Shown one piece after another: positions 22,954-34,777 of a stretch of DNA of 64,000 nt (position 1 is the stretch's first letter; each line of letters begins with the position of its first letter). The stretch spans positions 58,258-122,257 of the forward strand of contig NXFV01001281.1 of assembly GCA_002803225.1 (NCBI GenBank). Reading direction: 5' to 3'. The notes under the pieces are model-generated. The model saw nothing but the letters and a program-made list of their open reading frames with translations, was not told where the DNA came from and ran no database searches. A program made the position numbers and the translations under genes. Source of the stretch: Gamarada debralockiae (taxonomy: Eukaryota; Ascomycota; Leotiomycetes; Helotiales; Hyphodiscaceae).

Positions 22954-23700
22954 GGCGAAGTCCGTGAGTTGGGTGGATAGTTGCTCAATTTTGTGGGATT
23001 ATTATCTTTCAACTCGACATTCTGGGCAAAGACGATTCGATTTAAATAAGGCATAGAGACGAGCAGTTCCTCAGGTTCCTGAGATGAAGGTGAGGTGAAG
23101 CTGAGGTAAAAGGCACAAGAGGCTGACGCTGAAGCTGAATTGTTATACGTATTCAGAACTCGCTCAGATTTCCCCTTCCGTATGTTGCGAAGCTGCGAAC
23201 ATGCAGTCTAAGTGTCAATTGATACCTCCTCAATAATGATTCTGAAGAGTAGGAACCTGGGCCGCGATATACCTTGAAGTCATGGCAGGTCTTCGATACG
23301 ATTGGTGATATGCTACATCTTGCCGTAAACTTGAAGGTCTAAGTATTCATTTTCTTAGGTGCCAGTACCGGCAGGTGCGTAAACCACCGGTTATCGTCTA
23401 TAGATTCCTCTGACAATGATTATTCTTGGAACGAAGGGGGAAACATTAAAATTCAACTACCAAGGCAGTCCAACTTTGTTGCATTGTTTCCGCTATGATT
23501 GCAGTAATTGCGAGAATCAAATTTTAATAATCGCAGGCTCCTTCAATCACCTTCAGTAGTGATAATATTAAGGTGGAAAGAGCCTGCGATCTGCTTTTCG
23601 AAAGTGCTATTCGACGTTGATATTCCTGGTACTCATAAAGGTCGTGTCATAATATCTATACAACAACTTCTTGTCCGCAGAATAAATTCTCGTGAAGAAG
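22954..23700. other. intergenic, nothing recognised
   Basis: Non-coding spacer with no recognised repeat, exon or RNA gene. Confidence 0.4.
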
Positions 23701-25442
23701 TTAGATGAAAGACGGGATTTGCTTCTCAAAATCAACAAGCTGTTTCCAATCAACCCTCGTCTTCCCCTCTTGACACGGATATAAGTCAGCTTGCTTCCAA
23801 ACAGCTTCAATAATGCTTCCCATGATTTCGACATTGCCTATCCTCCGTTCTTTCTGCATCTTATCCACGGCATTTAAGACTCTGATTCTCTGTTCATCCC
23901 CAATGACTTCGCAAGCCGTCATGAATATCGGCCACGGACTCGTACACACCCCTAACTCTTCCAGAATGTCAAGAGACCTCGCGACCAGATATTTCATGGT
24001 TGGTGAATTGGAGGGAGTACCGATCACAGAGCGATGGAGGTAGATGAGCGCAGCGAGGCGGTAGAGCTCCGCCGTGTTTAGGATCTTAGCTTCGTTGAGA
24101 CGGCCGCTGGCGCTATCTTCGACAATACCAGGTATTTGTTGCAGTGTTTCGAGTTGCATTTGCAGGAAGTTCGAGGTCGACGCGAATTCGTCGGAGAGGC
24201 TATTGAAGGGGCTTTGCGCGATCAGGTGTGCGAGTTGGTTAATGCAACATATGCATTCCAAGACTTGCATTGAGCATCCCAGTGACCCTATAATCTGTTT
24301 TTAACGTAAGGATTGCCCGGGTAGGAGAGATGATGCGGAGAAGACACTGACAACTTTGTTCTGAACTGCTTGGTTTGGGAGCTCAGGAATAATCTTGTGT
24401 TTCATCCAGTGCTCGGCAGGATGACTGAACTCGGCTAGAACTTGATGGTATGCGAGCCATGTAGTGAGGAAGTAAGTAGTATACCCTCCTGTGGGAAGCG
24501 CCTTCGCTTGCTCACAGATGATACTGGCCGCTCGCAGATGATTATACCAACTCCCGTCAGCCGCGTCGAACACCTGACTCCAGATCAGCAATCCCTCAAC
24601 GGCATGCCAGGGACGATACTCACATCGCAGACGCAAAGCATCATACAGGTAGCAAACTGTCCAGCGAGCTCCTTCTCTCTCTGACTGATTGATTCCGATA
24701 GTAGCCGAATCGCACGAATCTTGTACTTCACAGATGCATCGTGGCCGCGAAGATGGAATGCCGACAGTGCGAGTATAGCTTCGCGTAAGCTTTGAGAAGA
24801 AAGAGATTTGCCGGAAAGCGCGTTTGGTATTAAAACCGTTCGGAATCCGTTTCGGCTGTCATCGATTGTGGTGATCATGCGAGAGAGGACTTCGTGATCT
24901 GCAACCCTTTGAGCGATAGGATACTGTATCAACCGGAAGGAAGCACTCACAATACGATAGTAACGTCTTATCTTCAGGCATCAAGGAAGAAGTATCAAAA
25001 CCAACATTCAAACCCCTGGCAATCGTAGACGAGCATTCCGGAATCCGAAAGCTTCTCCGCCGACTCAACGCACCCGACGTGCGACTTTGCAGGTCATCAT
25101 ACGTAGTATTTAGGAAATGGAATGCCCCGGATTGCGAAATTTCAATATACTTCGAGAAGTTCCGTGACTTTGATTCCCATTCGAACAACGGGCGTCGTCC
25201 GTCCGCAGATTCGGGCCAGTGGAGCTTCAGGCCGTAACCCTCACATGATCTACCAGTACGAGTACAATTGTTGCACAATGGAAGCTGCTGGTCACATCCA
25301 ATCTTCCGCGCTGAATTTATTACTTTGAATACTGTATATTTGATGTGAAATGGGCGATTGATGACTCACCCTTGCAGGTCCAACATCCCTTTCCCGATTT
25401 CTTCTGAGGTTTCACATCGCGACGTTCATTGACGAGGGACAT
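23701..25442 (-). CDS. Zn2Cys6 transcription factor, ACR-2-like
   Basis: Five exons (25442-25370, 25310-24951, 24898-24624, 24573-24352, 24294-23701) with 50-59 bp introns give 507 aa. The first intron splits the zinc cluster. Splicing yields C20-W-T-C23-KARKIG-C30-DQQLPL-C37-NN-C40-TRTGRS-C47, a perfect Zn2Cys6 pattern followed by EGYGLKLHWPESADGRR. The rest is a Fungal_trans_2-type regulatory domain (TTIDDSRNGFRTVLIPNAL, LREAILALSAFHLRG, ADGSWYNHLRAASII and IIGSLGCSMQVLECI). The GKGCWTCKARKIGC start resembles the acriflavine-sensitivity regulator ACR-2 of Neurospora as I recall it, hinting at drug-response control; that is inference. No frameshift is needed once the introns are removed. It is a probable nuclear regulator with unknown target. 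Confidence 0.9.
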
Positions 25443-26108
25443 CTCAACATGGATTTGTAGACCTTCTCTGCCTTCTGCGTATCATATTTGAGTTGACTAT
25501 AGGAGAAAGGCTATCTCTTCGTGGCCGATGAATAAAAGTGGCGGTAGAGAAGTTGATATGTGGATGGCGTCACGGGGGATGCGAAAAAGAAAAGTGTAAG
25601 TGGGAATGTCACGTGTGGGGCCTGTAGCGTTTCCAGCAGGGCGGTAAATTCGAAATAGGGCTACGAGGGTTGGTTAACATATATTAAGACTTAATTCAAA
25701 CAAGGGAAAGTCTCTCTATTTTATAATATTTAATGAATATCCAGGTCAGTATATTTTTGCAACCTTTTCCAAGTATTTCTTCATGAATCACGTTATCTTG
25801 AAGACGCTCGGCCCAACTTCGCCACTCAGCGCCCTGCGGCTTTTTAAATCTTCAACCTCACCAAGCACTACCTCTGTTACACTTTCGGAAATACCTTTTG
25901 GGATGAGCATCCCACTTTCGCGTCTCCATCTGAAGATTTTGTGTCTTAATTTTCAGAGTGGGTGCTTTAAATTTGCTTATGGCCTCAAAAGTTCGAAAGT
26001 CAAGAGCTTCAGACCGTCGCTCCTTCAGCCACTGGCCCTGGCGCAGCGGCGTTCATCCCCTGAAGAGCTTGCTACCGCCGAGATACACTCCTTCTTCGAA
26101 ACTCGCTA
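25443..26108. other. intergenic, nothing recognised
   Basis: Promoter side of the ACR-2-like gene, then non-coding sequence. A 117-codon plus-strand frame at 25783-26136 shows no family resemblance. Confidence 0.4.
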
Positions 26109-26681
26109 CTACGAATCGGATTGGCACCAAATTTGAAAATGGTTAGACCAAGACAAGAACTTCTTTTGCAGCCCCTTCTCCTTCTGGTCCTCGATACCGC
26201 GACCCTCCATGCACCCCTGGAGGTAGCATTCTCCAACGAACTCATATTTTCTGCTCTCCTCTTGGCCTTCATCATTATCTCCAGTATGTTCCTGAAGCAC
26301 ATAAGGAACAGGGCCTCCGTGAAGAATGACAAGCAAATCACCGGGCTGGCCAGAGAAGGGACAGAGTCCTGTCAAACTTTCTCGAATGCGGAAAAGCAAT
26401 TACTATGGCATTCAACAGCCCCAGTCGTCCTCGAGAAGTCGTAATGCGAAATGAAGTGGTTCTGCATCAGGGTTGGTGGTCAAGTAAGTATGAGTATTCC
26501 TGCGTTCCAGCTGATGCGTCCACTTTCCAGTGAGGTTCAGAGGGTTGAAAATACCAACATAAGCCCTATGGAGGTCTTCATGATTGGGAGGTGGTTGGTA
26601 GTATGGATAAGGACCCACAGTCTCAGCGGCGCCTACTCTTATACCGGTCAACGGAAGAAGGGAGAATTCTCGGGAATTCAT
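26109..26681 (-). pseudogene. C-terminal fragment of a HET gene
   Basis: The minus-strand frame ending at 26109 contains GQPGDLLVILHGGPVPYVL followed by YEFVGECYLQGCMEG. This is the C-terminal hallmark of HET-family proteins (GD.V.IL.G..VP.VLR...Y..VGE.Y..G.M.GE); the intact HET gene at 29910 ends the same way. Upstream in the same frame, separated by three stops at 26400-26414, is an 89-codon stretch from an ATG at 26681 that may be the preceding part but has no clear motif. No HET domain is present. It is a truncated remnant, not a functional gene. Confidence 0.55.
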
Positions 26682-26758
26682 GATCATGTCGATGTCCGGC
26701 GTCGTTTCGGCAGCAGCTCGGTAGGGGCAGTCAGCTGAGAGTCCGAGAATCCCAATGG

Positions 26759-28150
26759 CTACATCCCAAGCCTTCCACGAATCCAAGCCCCATAAGCAGC
26801 AAACAAATGCGCTTCCTCATTTTTCTCGCAGAACGTCAGCAACGCTTTATACCTCTCCTTTTGATCTGCTCCAGTGGCCTTCAAGACCTTAGCAAGGTCA
26901 ATAGGACACAGATACGGAGGTTGCCTCGCATCTTCGATCACCGACGCAGTGCCCTGCATCGCACAAGCATAGTACACGCAGTGATCGATGCCAAAGCAAT
27001 GGCCAAGTTCGTGGCTCGCCGTTCGACAAATACGGCCCAGCCACATACCTGAAAGTGCGGCAGAGGAGAGCGCATGATCGAGAGATGGAAGAGAGACATG
27101 TGCTGAGACCGCGGCATGCATTGGCGTGATCACTTCGGCCTTTGAGGATGTCGAATCTCCAGCCATAGTCTCCTCAAATTCAACCCCTTCCCTCTTCTCA
27201 CCCACATCATCTTTTGCCGCTTCACAACATCGTTCTAAATACTTCTCACAGTGTGAAGCTGGCCAGGCATGATCCCTTTCCACACCCTGAATCGCATCCA
27301 GGATGGGATTATACCTCGCGCCAGACACGACCGCGATTCGAGATCCTCCATAAGCTCTCCCGCAGGCAAAATCGTCATCCTCATCTTCGTAAATGTCGTA
27401 CTCTACGAGCATCAACAACGCGTATGCATCCTCTGGTAAAATTTCAATAGCCGCATCGAGGAGATCATTCAAGTTAAGTTGATGCGAGAAGTCACCTTTG
27501 GGAGTAGCCCGGCTGCGAATCCCGATGCAGCCTGATGATGTATGGATGTTAAGCCAAAGCGTTGGGGATTTTGTTTCTATGGCTTTCTTGCTCGTTTTCC
27601 CGCCTTTCTTTTTGGGTGGAGATGCCTTATCGTCGACGTCCATAGTAAAGCAAAGATTTGGTGAAGGCAGCATCTTGACAGGCAGCCCATGATAAAAGGC
27701 CTCTAGGTAGCTCAACACATCCTTCGTTTCTGGAAAACGGACAGCCTTCTCCTTGACCCCACCTTTGATCCGTGGCTGTGTCCATTTCTGGATATATTCC
27801 AGACCTGGCTCTACGCCTGGCGGTCCTGCCAAATAGATCGTACGTCGCTCAGGAGTGACTTTATTCCTATGTGTCCCCCGACCCCAGGATCTAAGACTTT
27901 GGGCGGGGTAAGTTGGGTCCCAAGCGAGTTCATCTCTAGGTAAGACGAGGGGTGCAGGGAACGTCGATGCCTTTGGGTCTCCGTCGTTGGAATGCTTTTG
28001 GGACGTTGTAGAATTGACAGTTCCTCGTGGTGTTGTTGCAGCGATTCTTTGGGCCAAATTCGGGTGTTTATAGCCTGCCCTTGAGGCGTAGGATGAGGAC
28101 GAAAAGACGAGTTTGTTGTGATCACATCTCGAGGATGTCTTTGGCGGCAT
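26759..28150 (-). CDS. archaemetzincin-like zinc metalloprotease
   Basis: Uninterrupted 463-residue protein from ATG 28150. Residues 380-391 read HELGHCFGIDHC, the HExxHxxGxxH zinc-binding core of the archaemetzincins with the diagnostic Cys after the third His. It is followed by VYYACAMQG and YLCPIDLAKVLKA, matching the extra cysteine motif (CxxxACxMQG...LCPxCLxKL) of the family. Of the usual later cysteine pair only C in LCPID is evident. The catalytic base is E381. Lys/Ser-rich and acidic insertions (around 175-192 and 253-260) lengthen it compared with prokaryotic relatives. There is no signal peptide, so it is probably intracellular. It should cleave peptides; the physiological substrate is unknown. 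Its nearest neighbours are a HET fragment and a transporter pseudogene, so there is no functional grouping. Confidence 0.88.
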   Translation of the reverse strand: MPPKTSSRCDHNKLVFSSSSYASRAGYKHPNLAQRIAATTPRGTVNSTTSQKHSNDGDPKASTFPAPLVLPRDELAWDPTYPAQSLRSWGRGTHRNKVTPERRTIYLAGPPGVEPGLEYIQKWTQPRIKGGVKEKAVRFPETKDVLSYLEAFYHGLPVKMLPSPNLCFTMDVDDKASPPKKKGGKTSKKAIETKSPTLWLNIHTSSGCIGIRSRATPKGDFSHQLNLNDLLDAAIEILPEDAYALLMLVEYDIYEDEDDDFACGRAYGGSRIAVVSGARYNPILDAIQGVERDHAWPASHCEKYLERCCEAAKDDVGEKREGVEFEETMAGDSTSSKAEVITPMHAAVSAHVSLPSLDHALSSAALSGMWLGRICRTASHELGHCFGIDHCVYYACAMQGTASVIEDARQPPYLCPIDLAKVLKATGADQKERYKALLTFCEKNEEAHLFAAYGAWIRGRLGM

Positions 28151-28582
28151 ATTGGATGAGAATTCCTAGGAGAAGACTAATCGTCTCAGAGATCTTTCGC
28201 GGTCTTAAAGGAAGACGTTGGGCCACTTAATTGACCGCTCTTTTTGCATGACTCTTACTCGTCTGCCTAAAGCACGTGACTATAGGCATCCCAAAACTTT
28301 GTCAGGAGTATTGCCTGAAATTACAGTACGGAACCAATTGATTACGGTATCTATCTGACCCGACCCTGAAGCTCCCGTAGGCTCGGCCGTAGGGTACGAA
28401 CTTACAGGGAGTACAGTCCACTATAAATACAGGCTTTACAGGCTGTAGAACTGGAAGAATCAAGTCAGATCAGAAGCACTTCTCCAAGCTCTCTTTACTA
28501 GCGCACGCATGACCCAAATTTGCCATATCTGACAACAGTGGTATTTAATTTCCGCTGAAAATAATTTTGCTAACTATGACAG
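28151..28582. other. intergenic, nothing recognised
   Basis: Upstream flank of the archaemetzincin gene. It ends in CTAACTATGACAG, which looks like the 3' part of an intron belonging to the transporter remnant that follows; the upstream exons are missing. Confidence 0.4.
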
Positions 28583-29370
28583 GTTTTCGGGCACAATCCC
28601 CATTGCCATCATTGGATTCATCTTCCTCCCCGGTACTCCGGGCACACCCTGACTCCCTTTCCTTACCACTGCAGAGATCCAGCTTGCCCGAGAACGTATA
28701 GCTTCGGAAAAGCGACCCAACCACTAACTCTCCACATCGTCAACCAAGTCTTGCAAGAGTGGTATTTCTGGATTTCCTTTATCTCTGCTTTCTTCCTTTC
28801 CCAAGCAGATGGAGACTCCTCGAACAGTGGGATCTCTTTATGGCTCAAAGCAACCAGACACTCAGCCGACTCAATCAACACGTTTCGCCTGCAGTCACAA
28901 TCATGGTATCCATTGTAAGGGAATCATCGCCGATTCATATGATGCGAAAGACTTTCTCATCGCAGTGACAGCCTGCCTGAGCAATTTTGCTGGCACCATC
29001 TTGGCTGTTTGAGACGTCCAGTACCGAATGGATTGAAATACTTTGCGTTCTTCCTGAGCGGCACTGCAGATGCTATTGCCGCAATTATCTACGCATGGGC
29101 CAATGAGGTCTGTGCCGGAAATGCGGGGGAGCGTGCAGTGGCTATCAGCAGTATGAACATTGTTGGAAACACATTTGGTGCCTGGCTGCCACTTTGTAAG
29201 TTCTGACTAACTTTCGAGTGAATCCTAGGAATGCGTTCAAGATTTGAAAATCTGACATTTATTGCAGTGTCTGGAGACGGCTGATGGCTGGAGATATCTT
29301 ATTGGATAAAATTGGACAATTGCCCTCGATGTCTGCATGTTGGGGATGCTGCTGTATTGAGTCACTTCTG
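28583..29370 (+). pseudogene. 5'-truncated MFS transporter, pantothenate/allantoate type
   Basis: Broken pieces of an anion:cation symporter-family permease occur in order: FSGTIPIAIIGFIFLPGTPG, then a TGA at 28650; LTTAEIQLARERIASEKRP; WYFWISFISAFFLSQADGDS; GISLWLKATRHSADSINTF; YFAFFLSGTADAIAAIIYAW; NEVCAGNAGERAVAISSMNI; and, after an intron-like gap (29203-29266), TADGWRYLIG and a stop. The family usually has twelve membrane segments; here the first half is absent and the remainder needs several frame changes. Such proteins normally import pantothenate, allantoate or similar acids at the plasma membrane. This copy cannot be functional. The nonsense codon is compatible with CGA-to-TGA. Confidence 0.6.
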
Positions 29371-29909
29371 GGACCGGGAGAATAAACGGATTATGTGACT
29401 ACATCAGTAGTAGCAAATCTGTCAAAAGCAAAAGTTGAAGAAGAATGAGTGAGGAGCAGCATGCGTAGTGAGACGAGGCAGAAAAACGGATGACGCATCG
29501 AGCTACGTTGATAAATTGACGCCTTTTGTATTGCGTTATTGCTATTAATATTAATCGGACTTTGAAGAAAGTGGAATAAAACTGCAGCCCTGAAAACTTT
29601 CTTGGGCAGAGCCGAGAAAAGGAGGCCCCTATTCAACTCAGCTTTGGCCACGAAGATCCCTGAAGATCACGTGCCTTGCTTACGTGAAAACGTTCCAAGA
29701 CAAAAATCGAGCTTAATCTAATATCTTCTAGAGATTGCCACCATTTTCGTACCAATTTCAAATCAATGCGCATTGGGAGCATCTGCAAATGGCGGATGAG
29801 GGCGAGAATAGCTCCATCAGCACCAATATCAAGATCGTGGAAGCGAATTAACGTCAACTTATCGACGCGAAGAAACCTAACGGACACCGCATCCAAAAAC
29901 ATCCAAAAC
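29371..29909. other. intergenic / HET gene leader
   Basis: No exon was recognised. The HET open frame extends upstream to 29766 without a stop, but that stretch lacks family resemblance and is treated as leader. Confidence 0.4.
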
Positions 29910-31742
29910 ATGTCGAATGATTTGGTTTTTGGGTCGCATCAGAATCCCGACGGTATTACAAATGCCCCTCAGCAGTTCAATTATCAGCCTCTTGACTCGA
30001 AGCGAAATGAGATTCGACTACTTCGAATCAGGCCGAGCTCTATCGACTCGAATCCTGACTCGATGATCTACTGTGAACTCTTCAGCACATCTCTCGATAA
30101 TGCACCTCCATACCAAGCACTCTCTTATGCCTGGGGTGATAAATCTAGCTCTCTTGACATCACCATCAACTCAAGTTATGTCAAAGTAACCCCCAATCTC
30201 CATCGTGCTCTGCAACGGCTCCGGCCACAACCTGGCGACGCGGAGCTCATCATCTGGGTCGACGCACTCTGTATCAACCAAGAAGACATCCCAGAGCGAA
30301 GCATCCAAACGTCAAAAATGCGGATGATTTATCAAAACGCCGAAAAAGTCTCTATCTGGCTTGGGATGGAGAACAATAGTAGTGCTCTTGCACTGGATCT
30401 GGCACGTGACCTGAATCGGAGCTCGAAGGAGCAGGTGACGATGATGATTCATGATCCTGCGCGGGCAGAGCAGTTTTCTGCACTTGTTTTGTTTTTTCGA
30501 AGGCAGTATTGGTGGCGGATATGGGTCATTCAAGAGGTGTCTTGTGCCAGAACTGCCACGGTTTACTGTGGACAAGAATCGATTCCTTGGACCGAGCTCG
30601 ACAATGTGGCCGACATCTTGAAAAAGCAAGAAGAACACCTCCGAACGCTTTATTACAAGCACCTTTCTTACATACGAACACTCACACATGGGGGACCCAG
30701 AGGACTTCAACTATCACGGTACTCCCCCAACGCCTCTGCCCCTCCGCTACTCGAACTCCTCCTATCGCACAAGAGCAAGAAATCCACGGATTCGAGAGAT
30801 AAAGTGTATGCCCTTGTTGGAATATCGGACACTCGCCACAGCTTTGGGAGGATAGATTATTCTCTTTCGAGACGCGAAGTATTCATGCACACAACCCGTC
30901 ACATAATATCCTCTTCACAGAAGCTCGACGTGATCTGCGTTAAGCAACACGATTTCAACCAAAGAAATATGCCATCATGGGTACCTGATTGGACTCGACC
31001 ACCAGCTCATTCAGGCCATATGGTCATTGGGCTGCACCATCATGAACCTGCGTTTTCGGCAGCTGGAGGAAGTCTAAGCCAATGCTCCTACCTTCAAGAA
31101 GGCTGTGTGTTAAAAGCCACGGGTTTTGTAGTCGACCGCATCAAGGCAGTCGGCTCCGCATTTAAGAAAAGAGGTCCACCAAGTGACGTGTTGCCTTCAT
31201 TGCACGTGTTTCAAGACTGGTGGAACATCTTCGTTGGTTTCATGGGAGCCTCGGTCTCCGCTCAGGCAGTATTTGCGCGAGTTATTTCGTGCGGCAACTG
31301 GATTTTCGACAACGATCAAACGTATCAAGAAAGACTGAGGGCGATTTTTGCTTTGTCGAAGAGCTATGTGGTTCGCTACTCCCCTGATGCGGAAGCAAGG
31401 GAGGAAATGAAGGGTGTTGGACTTGCGAAAGTAGAGACCGATGAAGATGAGAAGACTCAAATGGCATCGATTTTGTCGGCCAGTCTTACAATGAATAGGA
31501 GGAGGCTCTTTATCGGTTCAAAGAATATTGTAGGACTCGCGCCTTGGAACGCGGAACCTGGAGATATTATCTGCATCTTGCTTGGGTGCAGATTCCCTGT
31601 CGTCCTGAGACGACAGGGTGACCATTGGCCCTATCATTATGTGTTGATTGGGGAGGCTTATGTGGAAGGTATGATGGATGGAGAGGCTATGAACGCACTC
31701 AAAGATGGAATATTAGTTTTGGAGGACTTTGAAATACATTGA
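29910..31742 (+). CDS. heterokaryon-incompatibility (HET) domain protein
   Basis: Single-exon protein of 610 residues from ATG 29910 (an in-frame start at 29766 would add 48 atypical residues). The HET domain starts near residue 68 with YQALSYAWGD. It continues with LRPQPGDAELIIWVDALCIN, QMRMIYQNAE-like text (SKMRMIYQNAEKVSIWLG) and QYWWRIWVIQEVSC. Next come DSRDKVYALVGI, IDYSLSRREVF and PSWVPDWTRP, and the C-terminal landmark LAPWNAEPGDIICILLGCRF...YVLIGEAYVEGMMDGE. This is the full-length architecture of the family, whose members mediate non-self recognition after hyphal fusion and trigger cell death. No partner gene (HET-C or NLR type) adjoins it. Nothing suggests damage, in contrast with the HET remnants at 3150-4714 and 26109-26681. 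Confidence 0.92.
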   Translation: MSNDLVFGSHQNPDGITNAPQQFNYQPLDSKRNEIRLLRIRPSSIDSNPDSMIYCELFSTSLDNAPPYQALSYAWGDKSSSLDITINSSYVKVTPNLHRALQRLRPQPGDAELIIWVDALCINQEDIPERSIQTSKMRMIYQNAEKVSIWLGMENNSSALALDLARDLNRSSKEQVTMMIHDPARAEQFSALVLFFRRQYWWRIWVIQEVSCARTATVYCGQESIPWTELDNVADILKKQEEHLRTLYYKHLSYIRTLTHGGPRGLQLSRYSPNASAPPLLELLLSHKSKKSTDSRDKVYALVGISDTRHSFGRIDYSLSRREVFMHTTRHIISSSQKLDVICVKQHDFNQRNMPSWVPDWTRPPAHSGHMVIGLHHHEPAFSAAGGSLSQCSYLQEGCVLKATGFVVDRIKAVGSAFKKRGPPSDVLPSLHVFQDWWNIFVGFMGASVSAQAVFARVISCGNWIFDNDQTYQERLRAIFALSKSYVVRYSPDAEAREEMKGVGLAKVETDEDEKTQMASILSASLTMNRRRLFIGSKNIVGLAPWNAEPGDIICILLGCRFPVVLRRQGDHWPYHYVLIGEAYVEGMMDGEAMNALKDGILVLEDFEIH

Positions 31743-32574
31743 GAAGATGTATACGGAATACAATCCGAGTTTTCAAGAATTCTCTCGTCCACTTAGACCC
31801 AGAAATTCAGTCACCTTCCAAGCTCTTGAGCCAATTTATCGCGATGGACAACGAGGTAATCAGTTACTCCCTCCAAACGAAAGATCAAATTCTGAGATTG
31901 TCTCTCGCCAGCCCGGCAGCTCCCACTCAAAAATTATCTCAGGGAAAGACTCTTTCGGAGCGATCGCCATGTCAGACGTGCTGGCCTTGCTGCACCCCTG
32001 GGCATATACATAGATGACTCCGTCGTCCTCTGTGGACCGAATGGCCATTGTTCTTTACGATCCCAAAATAGCATGTGGGAGTATCTGCTGTCTATATTCA
32101 AGTCCCTTCTCACCTAGCTCAACTTGTCTGTAATTACCCGGGAAACAAACTCACCATGTTATGTACCTCTCGGCTGCCACAGAGAGGCAAAATTTGTTCT
32201 TGAAAAGCCTCGATAATGCCAAATCCATCGACATAGCAGTCACTTTGACAGCAGCAATCACTACAACAACGATAGAATGGTCTCATAGATCAATTAGCTT
32301 AGCAACGGTACTCAATTCTACGCCTTCTCTAGCCTATCAGCGGGAATGCAAGGAAGACCGCGTGAGACATCGCGGGACCGTTCAAAATGTCAGAATCCAG
32401 TCGTATATCGAACTTCTACCTCAGATTGAGATGATCTTCCACTCTCCGCAAGCTTTCACTTGAAAAAGAAGCCAAGAAGACCACGAAGACTTTGGGAGAT
32501 GTTCCAGGCTGCCGGTGGCCAGGGGCCTGACCCCGGGCAATGTGGTGAATTCAACTAGAGCGAGTCGCTCACAT
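31743..32574. other. intergenic, nothing recognised
   Basis: Non-coding spacer after the HET gene. Two overlapping plus-strand frames of about 92-94 codons (31729-32017) are shadows of each other and show no motif. Confidence 0.4.
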
Positions 32575-33237
32575 TCACACGACAACACCAAGAAACCTTA
32601 TGAACAGTCTTTGAAAGGGAGCACAATGTTCCATCAACATCAACAAATCTTCAGTCAACGCCAACGCTCTCCCCGAATGCGGTTCCGGCCTGTCAAAAGT
32701 CAGTGCCGCAACGCTCCCGATAACCTTCGTCGAAATCAGGGATACCAGAGCTGGACCCAGCTGCTTGAATATAGTCGCTATCGCTTTACCGATAAAACCT
32801 GGAAAGAAGTTGCCCGTGAATGACGTTGGGCGTAGAGTCGTTCATTTCGTCTTCCCACCAGTCCCGGTAGCTGCGTTTCTTAGGTGTTGCTCGATGAACA
32901 TCTTCGCTCCAAAATGAGGTACGATCGTCGGGTTGGTTTCGGATTTGATGGGTCCCCCACGGTCAACGGATGTGAAAATGAAGTGTTGAACTCTAGCTGC
33001 CGCTGCAGCATCAATGAAGGGGGATTGCTTACTTCTTTTCGTTAGATGTTGGAAGAGTGACGGGGAACACGTCGTATAGATCTTAAATTTGGGCGAAGAT
33101 GGCTGCGGGCTTGGTGGTGCTCCTTCGATACTGGTGATATCTTTGGACGCAAGGTCAATAATGGATTGGGATGTGGCGTTTCGTGTCAGGGCAAAGGTTT
33201 TGAACTGATGAGCAGAAATTGATCGAACGATTTTCAA
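32575..33237 (-). pseudogene. NmrA-like NAD(P)-binding protein, truncated with nonsense codon
   Basis: The frame from 33237 carries FALTRNATSQSIIDLASKDI, QSPFIDAAAAARVQHFIFTS and VDRGG...VPHFGAKMFIEQHLR, all characteristic of NmrA-family atypical short-chain dehydrogenases. A TGA at 32842-32844 interrupts GTGGKTK. In the same frame the homology resumes as TTLRPTSFTGNFFPGFIGKA, LISTKVIGSVAALTF and GRALALTEDL, down to a stop at 32575. The conserved residue at the TGA is normally Trp (TGG), so a single G-to-A change explains it. The N-terminal glycine-rich nucleotide-binding loop is missing. NmrA proteins sense redox cofactors and regulate transcription factors; this one is dead. The short protein up to the TGA should not be annotated as complete. 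Confidence 0.7.
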
Positions 33238-34777
33238 CTCCCCCGGTCGTGATTATTGAAGGATATGACCCAATAATATTTAAGGACTGGTTTACCCTTC
33301 TTAACTTCTAGACAAGCATGGCGAAGGATTCAACATTGGCAAGTTTTGAGGAGCAATACCTCTGTTTCTAGTCACTCTTCTGACTCTTATTAATGTCAGG
33401 GATCAAAGCGACTTACAGAACTTTAGCTGTTCTTCCCTCCTCCCTCCCTGTCAAAACCACATCTACTGAAACCCTGTTTCGTGTTGTCGGTGTCTTCCCA
33501 TTGTTGACCCTCTCACGTCTTCGAGCCCCTTCTCAATATTGAGCCGGATGATCATCGTTCAATTTCTTTGAACAACTGGGAAGAACCAGGACTTGTACAA
33601 TCCTCAGTCGTGCAAACTAAGGTCACAGTGGGTTCGAAGCAACTGAACAAGCAACTCTTCTCCGCACTGTATGGCTTGGGTACGTGTCTTATGAAGGCTT
33701 TGGCAGCTAGGAGGGCGGCGGCTCTGAGATGCATTATACGTACTACGACATCTGCGACAACTGACAAGGAAAAGGAGACGCATTTAGTGAATGGCTCATT
33801 CAGAATAAACAAATGAATCATTAAGAGCTAATCCGCAAAGAGCTCAAAGTGGAGGGCGAATCGTTCATTGCCGATTGTACGTCATTCATCCACAAGTATT
33901 TCTCATGAGCAAGCACTGTCATCACCCTTGTGAATTCACCAACAGCCCATTCAATTACTCCTCCACCCCAAATAATAAACTGTTCCTACCTCTGCAGCAG
34001 ATGGGTAAATTTTCAGCAACTATATCCATCTTTACTCACACAAACACTCAACCAAAAAGCCGAAAGTTTAAGCTGGTACTTTTGAGCTCTTTGCGCTGTC
34101 GAGCCTTTCTCGCTGACGAGCACATTCGTGCCTTCAACCCCTCCAAACCCTGTTTCGCTCCATTCAAACATCATGAACAACTGCTAACAGGTCTCATGGG
34201 CAGACATAAACCGCTGAATTAACTTCTCTGCACTAGCAGATGACGACAATATACGGCAGGCAGCGACGGCCGCACATGCTTCAAATCTGCGTCGAATTGT
34301 TACCTCATTGCACAATCAGGTTGGAGCGACTTTGCTTAATACTTCGCAGTCACGCTAAGGAGAGGTGGTGGCGAATCGTTCAATTCACCCCATTCATTCG
34401 TTAATCATTACCAGACCTCTATATGAATCCCATCCTCTTGCCTCCAACCCGACCAGGATATGAAAAAGATGGTTGATAAATAGCTAGGTATTCCCTCCCC
34501 TGATCAGAGGTCCTGTAAGAAACCAATGATATGCAATCTGAAAGAAAGTGATTCCAACAAAACCGAAAGAGATGTTAAAGAGAAGGTAGGTATCCAGCAA
34601 ACATGCAGCGCCGCTCGCTCGCTATGCAATCATCATACAGCCGTATCTCATCACTCATGATCGCTTATCCAAGTCCAGATGCCATCCAGATTCTCCTCTC
34701 CCAAGCCATACCCCCTCTCCCTTGCCCCGAATATCCAATTTTTCCTTCCTTGAAGGACTGGATGTGCCTTCGACGGT
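33238..34777. other. intergenic, nothing recognised
   Basis: About 1.5 kb without a credible gene. It contains scattered short frames on both strands. The end adjoining 34778 is the 3' flank of the DUF8035 gene. Confidence 0.4.
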
